Under the pieces are notes generated by a model, which saw only the letters and a program-made list of their open reading frames with translations, was not told the DNA's origin and ran no database searches. Shown here one piece after another: positions 20,004 through 29,642 of a DNA stretch of 64,000 nt. A program made the translations under genes and the position numbers. Positions within the stretch are counted from its first letter, which is position 1. Every line of letters begins with the position of its first letter. Source of the DNA: Halieaceae bacterium. Lineage in GTDB: Bacteria; Pseudomonadota; Gammaproteobacteria; Pseudomonadales; Halieaceae. Location of the stretch: the NCBI GenBank assembly GCA_902520195.1, contig CABYND010000002.1:161930-225929 (forward strand), given 5' to 3'.

Positions 20004-20774
20004 TCACAAAAAAATTAATTTGACGATCATCAGGGAAAGGGCCGTAAACAATATAAGTTTTATGAAAGCTCCACCAAAGCTTACAGATGCCTTTGCCCCG
20101 ATCATTCCCCCTAGCGCCATTCCAAACGCGAGGAACAATCCCAATACCCACTCCAGCTCTACGTTGTTAGCGAAAACCAGTAACGCGGCTAATGTGTAGA
20201 CAGCGATAATGAATGTTTTATTCATATTCGCAGACACTAGGTCGAGACCCAATATTTTGTGCATCACGGGCATTATGATGAAGCCAATACCTATTTGGAT
20301 AAACCCGCCCCAAAGTCCCACGAAAACCATCGCTGCATGCCCCGCAAGCAGTCGACTCGGACTGATTTTTAGAGGTATGTCCTCACTGCCCAAAACATCG
20401 CTACTCTTTGTAGGGACCGCCATACTGGCCATAACAGCCAGCATTACTGCGGCAACTATGTAGTCAAACCATTTTCCGTCTAGTCGAGTTCCAACATAGG
20501 CCCCAAAAATCGCCCCCGGTATGGTGGCAATTGCGAGAGTAAGGCTTAGCCGCCAATTACGGTATCCATTCAGAAAAAATGTGCAGGCCGCGGTAACATT
20601 CTGGCTAAGTATCGCGATGCGATTCGTGCCATTGGCTACCGGTCCCGAGCAGTCGAGAAACAGTAGAGAGGGGACTGTGAGTAACGAGCCTCCACCAGCG
20701 ACGACATTAAAAAAACCACCCGCGATACCCACCATGGCGATCAGGACAGCTTGCCATAGATCGATAGAGATCAT
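20004..20774 (-). CDS. TauE/SafE family membrane permease
   Basis: A 256-residue integral membrane protein with about eight hydrophobic segments. The duplicated family signature appears as GIAGGFFNVVAGGGSLLTVPSLLF in the first half and VFVGLWGGFIQIGIGFIIMP in the second. Family members export or import small sulfur or organic anions such as sulfite, sulfoacetate or taurine. Its start overlaps the acetamidase stop by four bases, so the two are co-translated. It may move an anionic product of the island pathway. Confidence 0.88.
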   Translation of the reverse strand: MISIDLWQAVLIAMVGIAGGFFNVVAGGGSLLTVPSLLFLDCSGPVANGTNRIAILSQNVTAACTFFLNGYRNWRLSLTLAIATIPGAIFGAYVGTRLDGKWFDYIVAAVMLAVMASMAVPTKSSDVLGSEDIPLKISPSRLLAGHAAMVFVGLWGGFIQIGIGFIIMPVMHKILGLDLVSANMNKTFIIAVYTLAALLVFANNVELEWVLGLFLAFGMALGGMIGAKASVSFGGAFIKLILFTALSLMIVKLIFL

Positions 20775-21865
20775 TTTAATTCGGGGGCAACGGTACCTTT
20801 CTCCGGAAAAATATTACGCGGTACCTTTACGTGGATACCCTGTGTCCCGTCTACAACCTGTGTGACGTTAAAGTCAGTGGCAATACTCATTAGCGAGTAA
20901 GCGTCGTGCGCAGACAGGCCGCATTGCTCTGTGAGCAAATGAAGCATATCAATAGAGGCATTTTTCATGGCTATATTTAAGTCCTCATCAAAGCCATGCA
21001 CGATCCAATAATTTGGCGTCTCAAGAAGAGGGCTAGGAAAAGTGAAGTCCTTTCTTAATATGACTTGAAAAAGAACATTCAGCGATGCCTCAATCGCAGT
21101 GCCGCTAATCTCACCATCCCCTTGTGAAATGTGCGGATCTCCAATTGAGAACAGAGCACCATCAACAGCAACTGGATAATACATCACGGCACCAGCGCCT
21201 ATCCGCCAATTATCGATATTTCCGCCATGAAGGCCCGGTGGAATGGTGCTCACTCTGCCTCGGACGTCAGGGGCCACTCCCGCAGTGCCTAAGTGGGGCC
21301 TAACGGGGACTCGCACCCCATCAAGCGCTGACTCTCGATCGCAGTGCGGGCAGTTCGTGATTTTACCGGGTACCGCGTAACTTCCAGTATTATCGTAAGC
21401 ATATATCGCTGAAGCAGTTTGATGATTGTCATCTAATTTATAGATCGTTACTCGCTCAGTTTCATCGAATTCTTTATATAAGTGTCCCCAATTGGCGGCC
21501 ACATTAGACCCGTAATTGAGTCTAGGTAGCATCTGAAAATAACGAACTTCCAAGATATCTCCCGGCTTTGCATCGTTCAGATAGATCGGCCCAGTCATTA
21601 AATGAACGCCCGGATGGCGATCGGACTCAGGGATATCGCGGAATATCTTTTCAATTCGGGGGTCCATGAGCAGCTCTGGGTCATCTCCAGCGTGATGGGT
21701 AACAGCTTCCGCCCAAATTAAATCCCCGCTTTCAGCAATCATTACCGGTGGGATAGTTGGATCAAAATAACCCCAGTGACAGTTTTCGGGTGTCGCTGGC
21801 AGATGCCTGAGCGTCTGCGGTGGGACGTCGAGTCGTGGTTTTCCATCCATGCTCATAAAGCCCAT
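20771..21865 (-). CDS. Acetamidase/formamidase family hydrolase
   Basis: FmdA/AmdA-family enzyme, 364 residues, hydrolysing short amides to ammonia and a carboxylic acid. Family hallmarks visible are PGDILEVRYFQMLP, a CPHC pair in NCPHCDRESALDGVRVPVRPHLGTAGVAPD, the glycine-rich GLHGGNIDNWRIGAG and the IGDPHISQGDGEISGTAIE metal-site region. It is the first gene of a minus-strand pair with the TauE-like permease. In this context it could release formate or acetate and ammonia from an amide intermediate; the substrate is not known. Confidence 0.9.
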   Translation of the reverse strand: MGFMSMDGKPRLDVPPQTLRHLPATPENCHWGYFDPTIPPVMIAESGDLIWAEAVTHHAGDDPELLMDPRIEKIFRDIPESDRHPGVHLMTGPIYLNDAKPGDILEVRYFQMLPRLNYGSNVAANWGHLYKEFDETERVTIYKLDDNHQTASAIYAYDNTGSYAVPGKITNCPHCDRESALDGVRVPVRPHLGTAGVAPDVRGRVSTIPPGLHGGNIDNWRIGAGAVMYYPVAVDGALFSIGDPHISQGDGEISGTAIEASLNVLFQVILRKDFTFPSPLLETPNYWIVHGFDEDLNIAMKNASIDMLHLLTEQCGLSAHDAYSLMSIATDFNVTQVVDGTQGIHVKVPRNIFPEKGTVAPELK

Positions 21866-22424
21866 AAATTTTCACCTTTAGCCATAAAGTTCATTGAAGA
21901 ATATCTGGACCTCTACGTAATTTAGGTCCCGCCAAGCTTGGGCCAAGTATTCATAGATTCAGCTAAAACAACAGGTTGCACCTACTCCCCGCATTTAACT
22001 GTATATCGATCACTGCACACTTTTAGTGCTTTGCACATTCCGGGTGCGGTCAATGCACCACCCCCCGAGCTGATTGCTCTGTTAACGTTGGCAGTGATTG
22101 GTAGCCCTGAGACCAATGTCTCGATTCATTAATCTGGTAAGAGTCAGTTAAATTTGCCAATAGTGACGTCCGCGGGGCTGCCCTCTGAGCTTGGTCCCTG
22201 ACCTAAAGGTCTGCTCTGAAATTTAAAGGCCTGCTGGAATGGTTGTTAAGTTTTTTGTGTTAAAGGATTGCTGACCTCAATTGCCACTTGCGAAAAAGAA
22301 GTGATTGCCGCCAGACTTCTATCCCTCGATCGGAAAAGAAGCCGAGCGTTTTGTCAGCAAACACGCTTCTGCTGGGACGAAGACAATACTCAGCCTCCCA
22401 AGACTTTAGAGTCAGCCCGGCGAC
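21866..22424. other. Gene-free spacer in catabolic island
   Basis: About 560 bases between the acetamidase start and the end of the TonB receptor. It should hold the promoter of the acetamidase pair on the minus strand. I see no convincing coding sequence: the ORF-track entries of 64 and 80 residues have no domain-like features. A 17-bp inverted repeat, GGTGC-N7-GCACC, lies at 22043-22059, inverted relative to an NtrC site. Confidence 0.5.
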
Positions 22425-24737
22425 TCAGAATTCGTAGCGTAAAGAACCTATTACTTGACGCGGTGGGATGTATTCCCTGCTGGTCGACCAAATTCCGAAT
22501 GGATTATTAAAAATATTGTTAACACCGTCCTCGTCAGTTGCATTTGAGATTGTGAGCCCAAAAGCGATGTTTTCCGCGCTATTGGGGACAAATTGGAAGC
22601 TCAGGTTCAACACATCGTAGCTCGGAACTTTATCGAAATCTGGATTGTTGAAGATGCGAGCATACATCTCACCGCGATGCACATATTCAATTCTGCTCGT
22701 TAAGTCTCCCATGCCGCCCAAGCTAAGCGTGTTAGTAACGCCGATTCGAGCAAGCAGATCTGGCATTTTTGGGGGCTCGTTGCCCTTTAATGAGGTATTG
22801 GACAGACCAAACTTAAGTCCAATTCCTCCATCCGTAAAATAGCCGACGCCGGGGCCAAGAAACTCTCTAAAATCAATGATGTCCATCGCTGTGTCGTCAC
22901 TTTCGACTTCTCCGTCTTGCCAAGAGAGCATTCCGTCTAATCTCCAAGACTCTGAAATTTGAAAGCTAAACTCAGTTTCGATACCTTTCTCTTCCAATTC
23001 AGAGATGGTGTTGGTTCCTCCTCCGTATGGGATTGGATCCTCAAAAATGTACTGTAGGTGCTCGTGGTCGTACAGAAATGCAGTTATGTTCAGCTTAGCT
23101 CTGCCCCCCAAGAAGGTGTTACGTGACCCTATCTCAAATGCGGTCACCTCCTCAGGCTCGTAGCCTACTGGTAATAGGGCCGCCCCTCCGGTAATCGCTG
23201 CAGGATTAGTTCCACCGTTTTTCCAACCAGTCGAAGCTAAAACGTAAATCATGTTGCTGTCTGATAAATCGTACTCTGCGCCCAGTTTCCAAGTTACCGC
23301 GTCGTCATTAGTTTCCCTTGAGAATGGCCCAAAAATGCCGAAGAACTGTGCACCAGCGTCTGTTTGCTCCTCGTCTTGCCAACGCAAGCCTGCTGTTATA
23401 GCTAGCCGATCAGTCGCCCTGAAGGTGCCCTGTCCGTAAACCGCGATATCTTTGCGGGACACCGTTCGCTCTTCTGTAAAATTCAGCACTGAGCGAAATG
23501 GTGGAAGTGTGGCAAGGCTGGGATTTTCAACAGCGGAAGCGGATGCTGAGTATGGTGCTCCGCCAGTAGCCTCTACAAAGTTGTTGTAGTTGTCGTGATC
23601 CAGATAGTAAGCACCAAGGTTCCAATCCACATCGGAGCCTAGGTAACTCAAAACCAATTCTTGGCTAGTGGCCTCTGAGTTGTTGTCCCAAAAAGGAAGA
23701 ACATCCCAGTTGTCAGCGCGACCAAAACCTAGCCTATCAATAGATATAGTGCTTTCCGTGAGTCTATCACCGTCGGTTGTCTGCTCCTTCTCAAGTTCCT
23801 GGTATCCAGTCAGAGACTTAAATGTAAGCCTGTCAGAAATGGCCCATTCGATGATCATGGAGTAGCTTTCATTGTCGAGGTTGAAAATGCCGGGATAATC
23901 CTGTGTGAGTTCGCGAGGATCGGAATTTGGGTCATCGACGTTTTTCTGGGCTGCCGCGTTCTGGTCTGATTGGTGAACGAACCCCTGCAAAAAGATTGAC
24001 AGTGAGTCAGTAGGCTCCCACAGCAATGCCAGCCGAGAGCTTGTCGAGTCGGCGTCATCTAACTCATAGCCGTCCAGAGCCCCTCCCTCAATTTCTGCAA
24101 AACCATCGTGACGGTGGCGCTGGACTGAGGCCCTTAATGCTGCGTTTTCTCCGATCGGGATGTTTACCGCACCGCGAGCGTTGACAGTGCTGTAGTTTCC
24201 TAAGCCAATGTCGACATATCCGCTGGTTTCATTAAGAACTGGCCTTTTGGAGACGAGGTTAATTGCACCGCCGGTGGTTCCTTGACCGAATTCGGTGCCT
24301 TGTGGCCCCCGGAAAACTTCAATTCGCTCTACCTCACCTAGATCAAGGCCCATAGACAGTGGATTAGCTAAGTAGACGCCATCTACATAAGAGAGCACCG
24401 ATGGCTGTGACGCCAGATTTTGAGCCGTTTCCCACCCAATACCGCGGATAGTTACTACTCTGCCAGCGCCGTCGTTTTTGGCGACTACGAGCCCTGGGAC
24501 GTAACCATTAAAATTATCAAGCCTCATGATATTTGACGCGTCAAAATCCGACCCTGAAGTAACTGAGACAGCAATTGCCGCATCCTGCAATTTGACTTCG
24601 GTTTTCTTAGCGGTAACGGTCACCTCTTCTAGGACGAGGTCTTGGGCCACTACATTTCCACCAATTGTGAGCGCAACCAAAGCTGCGGCGAGGGGACGCA
24701 GTGCGAGACCATCCGCGCGAAAAGTCATAAATTTCAT
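22425..24737 (-). CDS. TonB-dependent outer-membrane receptor
   Basis: A large 22-strand barrel receptor for energised uptake of a substrate too large or scarce for porins. It has a signal peptide (LALRPLAAALVALTIGGNVVAQ), a TonB-box-like EEVTVTAKK, a plug domain (LDNFNGYVPGLVVAKNDGAGRVVTIRGIG, then VERIEVFRGPQGTEFGQGTTGGAINLVSKRP) and a barrel ending in phenylalanine (GSLRYEF). The ATG at 24737 is chosen because it begins the signal peptide. No iron-siderophore genes are nearby; the surrounding catabolic genes suggest an aromatic or amide compound as ligand. Confidence 0.93.
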   Translation of the reverse strand: MKFMTFRADGLALRPLAAALVALTIGGNVVAQDLVLEEVTVTAKKTEVKLQDAAIAVSVTSGSDFDASNIMRLDNFNGYVPGLVVAKNDGAGRVVTIRGIGWETAQNLASQPSVLSYVDGVYLANPLSMGLDLGEVERIEVFRGPQGTEFGQGTTGGAINLVSKRPVLNETSGYVDIGLGNYSTVNARGAVNIPIGENAALRASVQRHRHDGFAEIEGGALDGYELDDADSTSSRLALLWEPTDSLSIFLQGFVHQSDQNAAAQKNVDDPNSDPRELTQDYPGIFNLDNESYSMIIEWAISDRLTFKSLTGYQELEKEQTTDGDRLTESTISIDRLGFGRADNWDVLPFWDNNSEATSQELVLSYLGSDVDWNLGAYYLDHDNYNNFVEATGGAPYSASASAVENPSLATLPPFRSVLNFTEERTVSRKDIAVYGQGTFRATDRLAITAGLRWQDEEQTDAGAQFFGIFGPFSRETNDDAVTWKLGAEYDLSDSNMIYVLASTGWKNGGTNPAAITGGAALLPVGYEPEEVTAFEIGSRNTFLGGRAKLNITAFLYDHEHLQYIFEDPIPYGGGTNTISELEEKGIETEFSFQISESWRLDGMLSWQDGEVESDDTAMDIIDFREFLGPGVGYFTDGGIGLKFGLSNTSLKGNEPPKMPDLLARIGVTNTLSLGGMGDLTSRIEYVHRGEMYARIFNNPDFDKVPSYDVLNLSFQFVPNSAENIAFGLTISNATDEDGVNNIFNNPFGIWSTSREYIPPRQVIGSLRYEF

Positions 24738-25194
24738 GTTAAAGCGCCTCTGCAACAATTGAGTAATCTTAGCATCCAACGCAGGAACAACAAGGTTTTG
24801 CACGCAAGCGCACGATACGTTGACATTTTATGAATAAACTAAATTAGTATTCGCGAGTGAAAGAGAGTGGAAAGGTAATCTCAACTTATTATTTATGTTG
24901 AAAAGGAAGCATAGATGTAATCCAGCCCCGTAATTAACGAGCTTGGCTACCGTCCTCAGCTGTTTTTCGTGTCACTCGTATTCTTAGGGTCTGGTGGCCC
25001 CGTGGCAAATTGAGCTGGAGATTCATCGACCCCGTTTATTTTTGCCAAGTTTCCAATCTTTATGTGCAAGAAACGAGTGTTTGATCTGTTAGATTGATGC
25101 TTTTGCAACTAAGGTCGCGTGCACTGTGGGCAAAAGTTTTTGAACCTGTGGAAAGTATGGCCGCTATGCTTAGATGCTGTCCGAGGAGTGAGGC
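24738..25194. other. Divergent regulatory spacer, TonB receptor / Rieske operon
   Basis: About 450 AT-rich bases separate the two divergent arms of the catabolic island and must hold both promoters. A TTGACA hexamer at 24820-24825 faces the Rieske gene, but no good -10 sits at the usual spacing (TAGTAT is 19 bases away). No regulator gene is present in the spacer or elsewhere in the island. Confidence 0.4.
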
Positions 25195-26379
25195 ATGAGA
25201 CCTTCAATTTTGACCGACGAATTTTTTGACTGTCTGGAAAGTTCGGTGCTTCCACTTGAGGACGCCGAAACATTGCCGCCTGAATGCTACACGGACCGAG
25301 ATTTTTACGAGCTCGAGAAGCAGGCATTGTTCAATCATGAGTGGTTATGTGTCGGCCGAGAATCAGACATCCCAGACGCGGGCGATTTTTTTACCACACA
25401 CATTGTGGACGAGCCGATTATCGTCGTCAGAAACAAGAGCGGGAACATTAAGGCGTTATCTGCAGTGTGTCAGCACCGAGCCATGCTGGTTGCTGAGGGT
25501 AAAGGCAATAAGCGAGCGTTTCGATGCCCATATCATCATTGGACATATTCGTTGGATGGGGACCTCTTAAAGGGGCCAGCGATGGAAGCGACCTGCAATT
25601 TCTCCGAAGCTGACTATGGCCTTCCGAGCTTCCAAGTAGAGTTGTGGCTGGGCTTTATTTTTATAAATTTCGACACAGAAGCTGCCGCGCTCAGTCCAAG
25701 GCTCACGGCAGTTGAAGAGACTATAGCTAACTATGATCTAGCGTCAGCTTCGAGCATACCGCCGGAGACTGTAACTTTTACTTGGAATTGGAAAGTTCAG
25801 TTTGAAAATAACAACGACGGTTACCACGCCAACAGGCTTCACCAAGGCAAGAACCATGATTTTTGCCCCAGTCATCTATGCTCATTTCCCAAGATGCCGC
25901 CCGGCACTGCTGGCTACACCCGAGTGAATGGTCTCACCCACAAAGATGCTGCCTACAACCCGACTCAGAGGGCGCTTCACCCCTTGTTTCCAAAACTAAC
26001 GGATGAGGACAGACATAAGTTTTACTTCGCTAATGTGCCGCCGACGCTGTCTTTGGTACTGACGCCCGAAATGGTTTTTTATTTAATCGTGCGTGCCACT
26101 GGTCCTGAAGTGCATGAGATGGATACTGGCTTGTTGTTTGCCCCCGGAGCCACAGAGCATCCAGAGTTTGAAAGTCGGTTGGAGCAATCTTGGCTCACAG
26201 GGTCAGAGATCATGGCCCAAGATCAACACGTTGATAAACTAGTGCAAATCGGGCTGCGCTCGAGACATGCTGCAAGAGGCAGATACTCCTGGCAGGAGGG
26301 TGCCCAACAACAGCTAAATAGTTGGCTGGTACCTAGATACAGAGCCGCTTGGCATCGTATGAAGAAGGCAGCAACTTGA
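25195..26379 (+). CDS. Rieske non-haem iron oxygenase, alpha subunit
   Basis: A 394-residue oxygenase. The N-terminal Rieske domain has the [2Fe-2S] ligands in CQHRAMLVAEGK...RCPYHHW (Cys-X-His and Cys-X2-His, about residues 88-110). A SRPBCC catalytic domain follows, with the mononuclear iron motif NNNDGYHANRLHQ and the bridging aspartate. No beta subunit, ferredoxin or reductase is encoded nearby, so it probably works as an alpha-only homotrimer with electron carriers from elsewhere. The GGAG ribosome site is good. First gene of the plus-strand catabolic run; it could hydroxylate or O/N-demethylate the substrate before ring cleavage. Confidence 0.92.
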   Translation: MRPSILTDEFFDCLESSVLPLEDAETLPPECYTDRDFYELEKQALFNHEWLCVGRESDIPDAGDFFTTHIVDEPIIVVRNKSGNIKALSAVCQHRAMLVAEGKGNKRAFRCPYHHWTYSLDGDLLKGPAMEATCNFSEADYGLPSFQVELWLGFIFINFDTEAAALSPRLTAVEETIANYDLASASSIPPETVTFTWNWKVQFENNNDGYHANRLHQGKNHDFCPSHLCSFPKMPPGTAGYTRVNGLTHKDAAYNPTQRALHPLFPKLTDEDRHKFYFANVPPTLSLVLTPEMVFYLIVRATGPEVHEMDTGLLFAPGATEHPEFESRLEQSWLTGSEIMAQDQHVDKLVQIGLRSRHAARGRYSWQEGAQQQLNSWLVPRYRAAWHRMKKAAT

Positions 26380-26409
26380 CCCCTAACGGGTTCATCGTTG
26401 GGTCTACCA

Positions 26410-27210
26410 ATGGCTGAGAACGGATTAACGCCAGTTGCTTTTTTCGGGCATGGATCGCCTACAACTATTATGGATGATCCCGCCACCATGAGTGCTTGGT
26501 CAACGCTTGCGGGAATTATTGGTAGGCCCAAGGCCGTCATATGTGTCTCTGCTCATTGGTGCACTGAGGGAGTGAAAGTCACTGCAATGGAGGCTCCGCG
26601 GACGATACATGATTTCGGCAGGGGGCTACCCTCCCAGTTATTCGAAGTGCAATATCCAGCGCCCGGGAGTGCTGAACTAGCGATACGGATTCAGCAAACT
26701 CTGCATCCAATTCCTGTGGAACTGGACCATACATGGGGCTTAGATCATGCTGCTTGGACGGTTCTGTCTGTGATCTATCCGCAGGCAGACGTTCCCGTCG
26801 TGCAACTCAGCATGGACGCGTCAAAACCGATTTCTTGGCACTATGAATTAGGGCGCGCTTTACGGCCGCTGCGCGAGGAAGGCTTCCTCATCTTGGGTTC
26901 AGGTAACGTAGTGCATACATTGGCTCAAATGGAGTGGGATATCAATGCGAGACCTCACGATTGGGCTCAAAGATTTAATGACTTAGTGATAGATGTGGTG
27001 GAGACCAATACTCCGGAACGTTTGTTCAATCATCAAGCGTTGGGACGCGATGCTGCCCTGTCGATCCCACCCCCTGATCTTGGTCATTATTGGCCCCTAT
27101 TTTATGTATTAGGAGCTAGGCACCCCGATGACAAATTAACGATGAATCCCAAGCACGTGCAGTACAAGTCCCTGAGCATGTTGAGTTTTGTTCTTGACTC
27201 AGCCGCGTAA
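26410..27210 (+). CDS. DODA-type (class III, LigB-like) extradiol dioxygenase
   Basis: A 266-residue protein of the YgiD/4,5-DOPA dioxygenase family that cleaves catechol rings adjacent to the hydroxyls using a divalent metal. Family signatures are FFGHGSPTTIMDDP near the N-terminus (metal histidine), SAHWCTEGVKVTAME, DHTWGLDHAAWTVL and GSGNVVHTLAQMEWD. The track start (26398) is TTG; I prefer the ATG at 26410. It follows the Rieske gene by 30 bases, consistent with hydroxylation then ring opening. The actual substrate may be a substituted catechol. Confidence 0.88.
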   Translation: MAENGLTPVAFFGHGSPTTIMDDPATMSAWSTLAGIIGRPKAVICVSAHWCTEGVKVTAMEAPRTIHDFGRGLPSQLFEVQYPAPGSAELAIRIQQTLHPIPVELDHTWGLDHAAWTVLSVIYPQADVPVVQLSMDASKPISWHYELGRALRPLREEGFLILGSGNVVHTLAQMEWDINARPHDWAQRFNDLVIDVVETNTPERLFNHQALGRDAALSIPPPDLGHYWPLFYVLGARHPDDKLTMNPKHVQYKSLSMLSFVLDSAA

Positions 27211-27349
27211 CAGCTGCCTTCGTTGGTATGCGAGGTGATGTAGCCTGGGTATTGGTTTGGTGTTCGAGATCACAAGCAAGCGAGAAGTGGTCTTTAGTCA
27301 GCGAGAAATTAAGATTTACACCTAGATAGATAAGACAGGAGAGAAAGCC

Positions 27350-27841
27350 ATGCCCTACCCAAACACCCTGATTTTTGTTGATTTGTCATCTGATGACCCG
27401 GCCGCAGCGGGGGAGTTTTATGCTGAAGTCTTTGGTTGGGAAAACGATCCCAGGCCCTTGGGGACTTTTCACAGGATGGTGCCAGGTCAAAACTTTCTGA
27501 ACCCTGATGGTAGTCAAAGCGAAATCGGCAATCTTCATTTAGGAATACACAATTCGCAAAATGTGCGGCCACACCCCAATCCTGACGGAGTGGAGCCAAG
27601 AATGCCGAGTACGGATGGACGGAAGCCAAGGGTATTTATTTTAGTAAGTCCCGATGATTCCGCTGATAGAATCATAGAGACCGCAGAGCGATTAGGGGCC
27701 GAGGTCCTGTGGCGCAACCATTATTGGAGTGAATTTAATGGCTTCAATGACGCTTTTCGCGATCCATGGGGTAATGAAATCGTCTTGTGGACCAAGGGAG
27801 GCGAGAACCCAGAGATTCCTGATCATTTCACCGACGAGTGA
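27350..27841 (+). CDS. VOC-family protein (glyoxalase/bleomycin-resistance fold)
   Basis: A 163-residue vicinal-oxygen-chelate protein. It starts TLIFVDLSSDDPAAAGEFYAEVFGWE, a typical first beta-alpha-beta module, and ends FRDPWGNEIVLW, the typical second-module metal-ligand strand. VOC enzymes include dioxygenases, isomerases and lyases, so the reaction cannot be read from sequence. Position between an extradiol dioxygenase and a dehydrogenase suggests a step on the ring-cleavage product. Confidence 0.82.
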   Translation: MPYPNTLIFVDLSSDDPAAAGEFYAEVFGWENDPRPLGTFHRMVPGQNFLNPDGSQSEIGNLHLGIHNSQNVRPHPNPDGVEPRMPSTDGRKPRVFILVSPDDSADRIIETAERLGAEVLWRNHYWSEFNGFNDAFRDPWGNEIVLWTKGGENPEIPDHFTDE

Positions 27842-27967
27842 AGCCTCGCTATTTTTTGGCCAAGCAGCAATGGAAAGGCGAGAGAGTTGATAGCTCGTTT
27901 AGCCCTTTTCCTTCTAAAACAGACTTTGCGCACGCCGCAGTAACTAGGGCATAAAAAAGGGGATGTT

Positions 27968-28471
27968 ATGAATTCTGAAGCACAGCCAGCCGAGACAGAG
28001 GTTAACCACGCTTTTCACGTCTCCAGACAGACCTGGACTCACATAGCTCTTCATTGCAAAAACATAGACGAGATGATCTCTTGGTACGAGCAGCACACTC
28101 ATTTCTCCCTGCTTTTCAAAGAGGAAGATCCCTTCGGGGCGGGAGCGTGGATGGGCGATAAATCTCAGGTCGAGCAGCCATTTGTGTTGGTCTTTCAACA
28201 ATTCGCAGAGGGTAATGACCCTTTTTCACCCGCGGAGCATCATCCACTGGGTCCTTTTGCTCACATTGGAATTGAAGTCCCTGCTAAAGAGGATGTAGAC
28301 GATATCGCAGCGAAAGCAGAGAAATCTGGGTCTCTGATTATGGGGCCCGTCAGAATGCCAAAACGCATTGGTTATATTTGTTTTGTGCGTGACCCAGAAG
28401 GAAATGTAGTGGAGTTCTCTTTTGACCAAGGCGTATACACAAAAGCTCGAGAAGCCTGGGCGGGAGAGTGA
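27968..28471 (+). CDS. Second VOC-family protein
   Basis: A 167-residue VOC protein, little like the preceding one. TWTHIALHCKNIDEMISWYEQHTHFSLLF carries the first metal-histidine strand, HIGIEVPAKEDVDDIAAKAEKSG the second module, and CFVRDPEGNVVEFSFDQG the terminal glutamate ligand. This pattern is usual for glyoxalase I-like and ring-cleavage VOC enzymes. It lies between the first VOC gene and an MDR dehydrogenase, all on the plus strand. Confidence 0.82.
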   Translation: MNSEAQPAETEVNHAFHVSRQTWTHIALHCKNIDEMISWYEQHTHFSLLFKEEDPFGAGAWMGDKSQVEQPFVLVFQQFAEGNDPFSPAEHHPLGPFAHIGIEVPAKEDVDDIAAKAEKSGSLIMGPVRMPKRIGYICFVRDPEGNVVEFSFDQGVYTKAREAWAGE

Positions 28472-28604
28472 TCCAGAAACTGCGGATCCGCTTGCACATG
28501 ACAGTCGAGTCTGAAGAACACCTGTCGCCGGGAGTCAGAGGCTTGCTTGAGTTATTCGCATGCTTGGTCGCATCCAGCAAACAAGTTTTCAACAGGAGAG
28601 AATA

Positions 28605-29636
28605 GTGAAAGCGTTGATTTACGAGGAACATGGAGCTGATGTGCTCAAGTTCCGGGATGTGCCAGATCCTAGCCCCGATAGCCGTGATGTCATTATTGAG
28701 GTCGCTGCGACGACTGTGAATCACTTGGATGTGACACAAAGGAATGGTTGGTTCACCATGCCGGGCTTTACGTTACCCCACATTTCCGGGATGGATGTAG
28801 CTGGGACCGTTGTGGAAATGGGGTCCAAAGTGAAGTCAGTCGAGAAGGGCGAGAGGGTAATCGTCGACCCTTCGCTTACTAACGTACCCCAAGATTCGCA
28901 ATTGAGCGGGAGAGGGGATTTATATGGTGAATTGGGAGTTATCGGCGCAAATGCTGACGGTGGCTACGCGGAGCTGTGCGTCGTGCCCGAAACTCATGTT
29001 TATAGAATCCCTGAACACATGTCTTGGCATCAGGCCGCGATGTTCCCAACTGTTTGGATGACAGCCCACCATGCGTTATTCGATGTTGCTCAACTGAAAG
29101 CCGGGGAAGTTGTGATGATACACGCTGCTGGAAGCGGCGTTTCAATGGCTGGAATCCAGCTTGCCAAACGGGTTGGGGCAATAGTACTTGCGACTGCTGG
29201 CAGTCAAACTAAGTGTGATAAGGCGTTGGAGTTGGGTGCAAACCATACTTGCATTAATCGGGAACATGACATTGCTCAGTGGGCTCGGGAAGTAACCCAC
29301 GGTTCCGGCGTAGATGTCGTTTTTGACCATGTTGGCGAGGCACTATGGTCACAGTCTATGTTCTCACTAGCACCGCGCGGGAGGTTGGTGAATTGCGGAG
29401 GCACATCAGGGAACGCGCCGGTAATCCCTAATTTAGGTTACATGTACCACATGGGTTTGAGGATTTTGGGATCAGATCCTTATCGATACGAGGAATTTCA
29501 GCCTGCTTGGTCGACCTACTGTACCGGAGAGTTTGAGTCTGTTGCGGACAGCATTTTTCCCTTATCTGAGGGTGCTGCGGCGCAAAACAAGCTACTCCAG
29601 GGTGACTTTTTTGGAAAAATAATATTGGAGCCCTGA
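28605..29636 (+). CDS. MDR-family zinc-type alcohol dehydrogenase/quinone oxidoreductase
   Basis: A 343-residue medium-chain dehydrogenase/reductase. It has an N-terminal GroES-like fold with GMDVAGTVVEMGSKVKSVEKGERV and a Rossmann domain with the NAD(P)-binding HAAGSGVSMAGIQLAKRVGA. The structural-zinc cysteine cluster is missing, as in quinone-oxidoreductase types. The start is GTG at 28605 with AGGAGAG immediately upstream; the track start at 28560 lacks a ribosome site. Confidence 0.88.
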   Translation: MKALIYEEHGADVLKFRDVPDPSPDSRDVIIEVAATTVNHLDVTQRNGWFTMPGFTLPHISGMDVAGTVVEMGSKVKSVEKGERVIVDPSLTNVPQDSQLSGRGDLYGELGVIGANADGGYAELCVVPETHVYRIPEHMSWHQAAMFPTVWMTAHHALFDVAQLKAGEVVMIHAAGSGVSMAGIQLAKRVGAIVLATAGSQTKCDKALELGANHTCINREHDIAQWAREVTHGSGVDVVFDHVGEALWSQSMFSLAPRGRLVNCGGTSGNAPVIPNLGYMYHMGLRILGSDPYRYEEFQPAWSTYCTGEFESVADSIFPLSEGAAAQNKLLQGDFFGKIILEP

Positions 29637-29642
29637 GGGCCC

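Noticed and set aside
22043-22059. GGTGC-N7-GCACC inverted repeat as NtrC site
   Set aside because: The half-sites are in the reverse order from NtrC sites (GCAC...GTGC) and no sigma-54 promoter is nearby.
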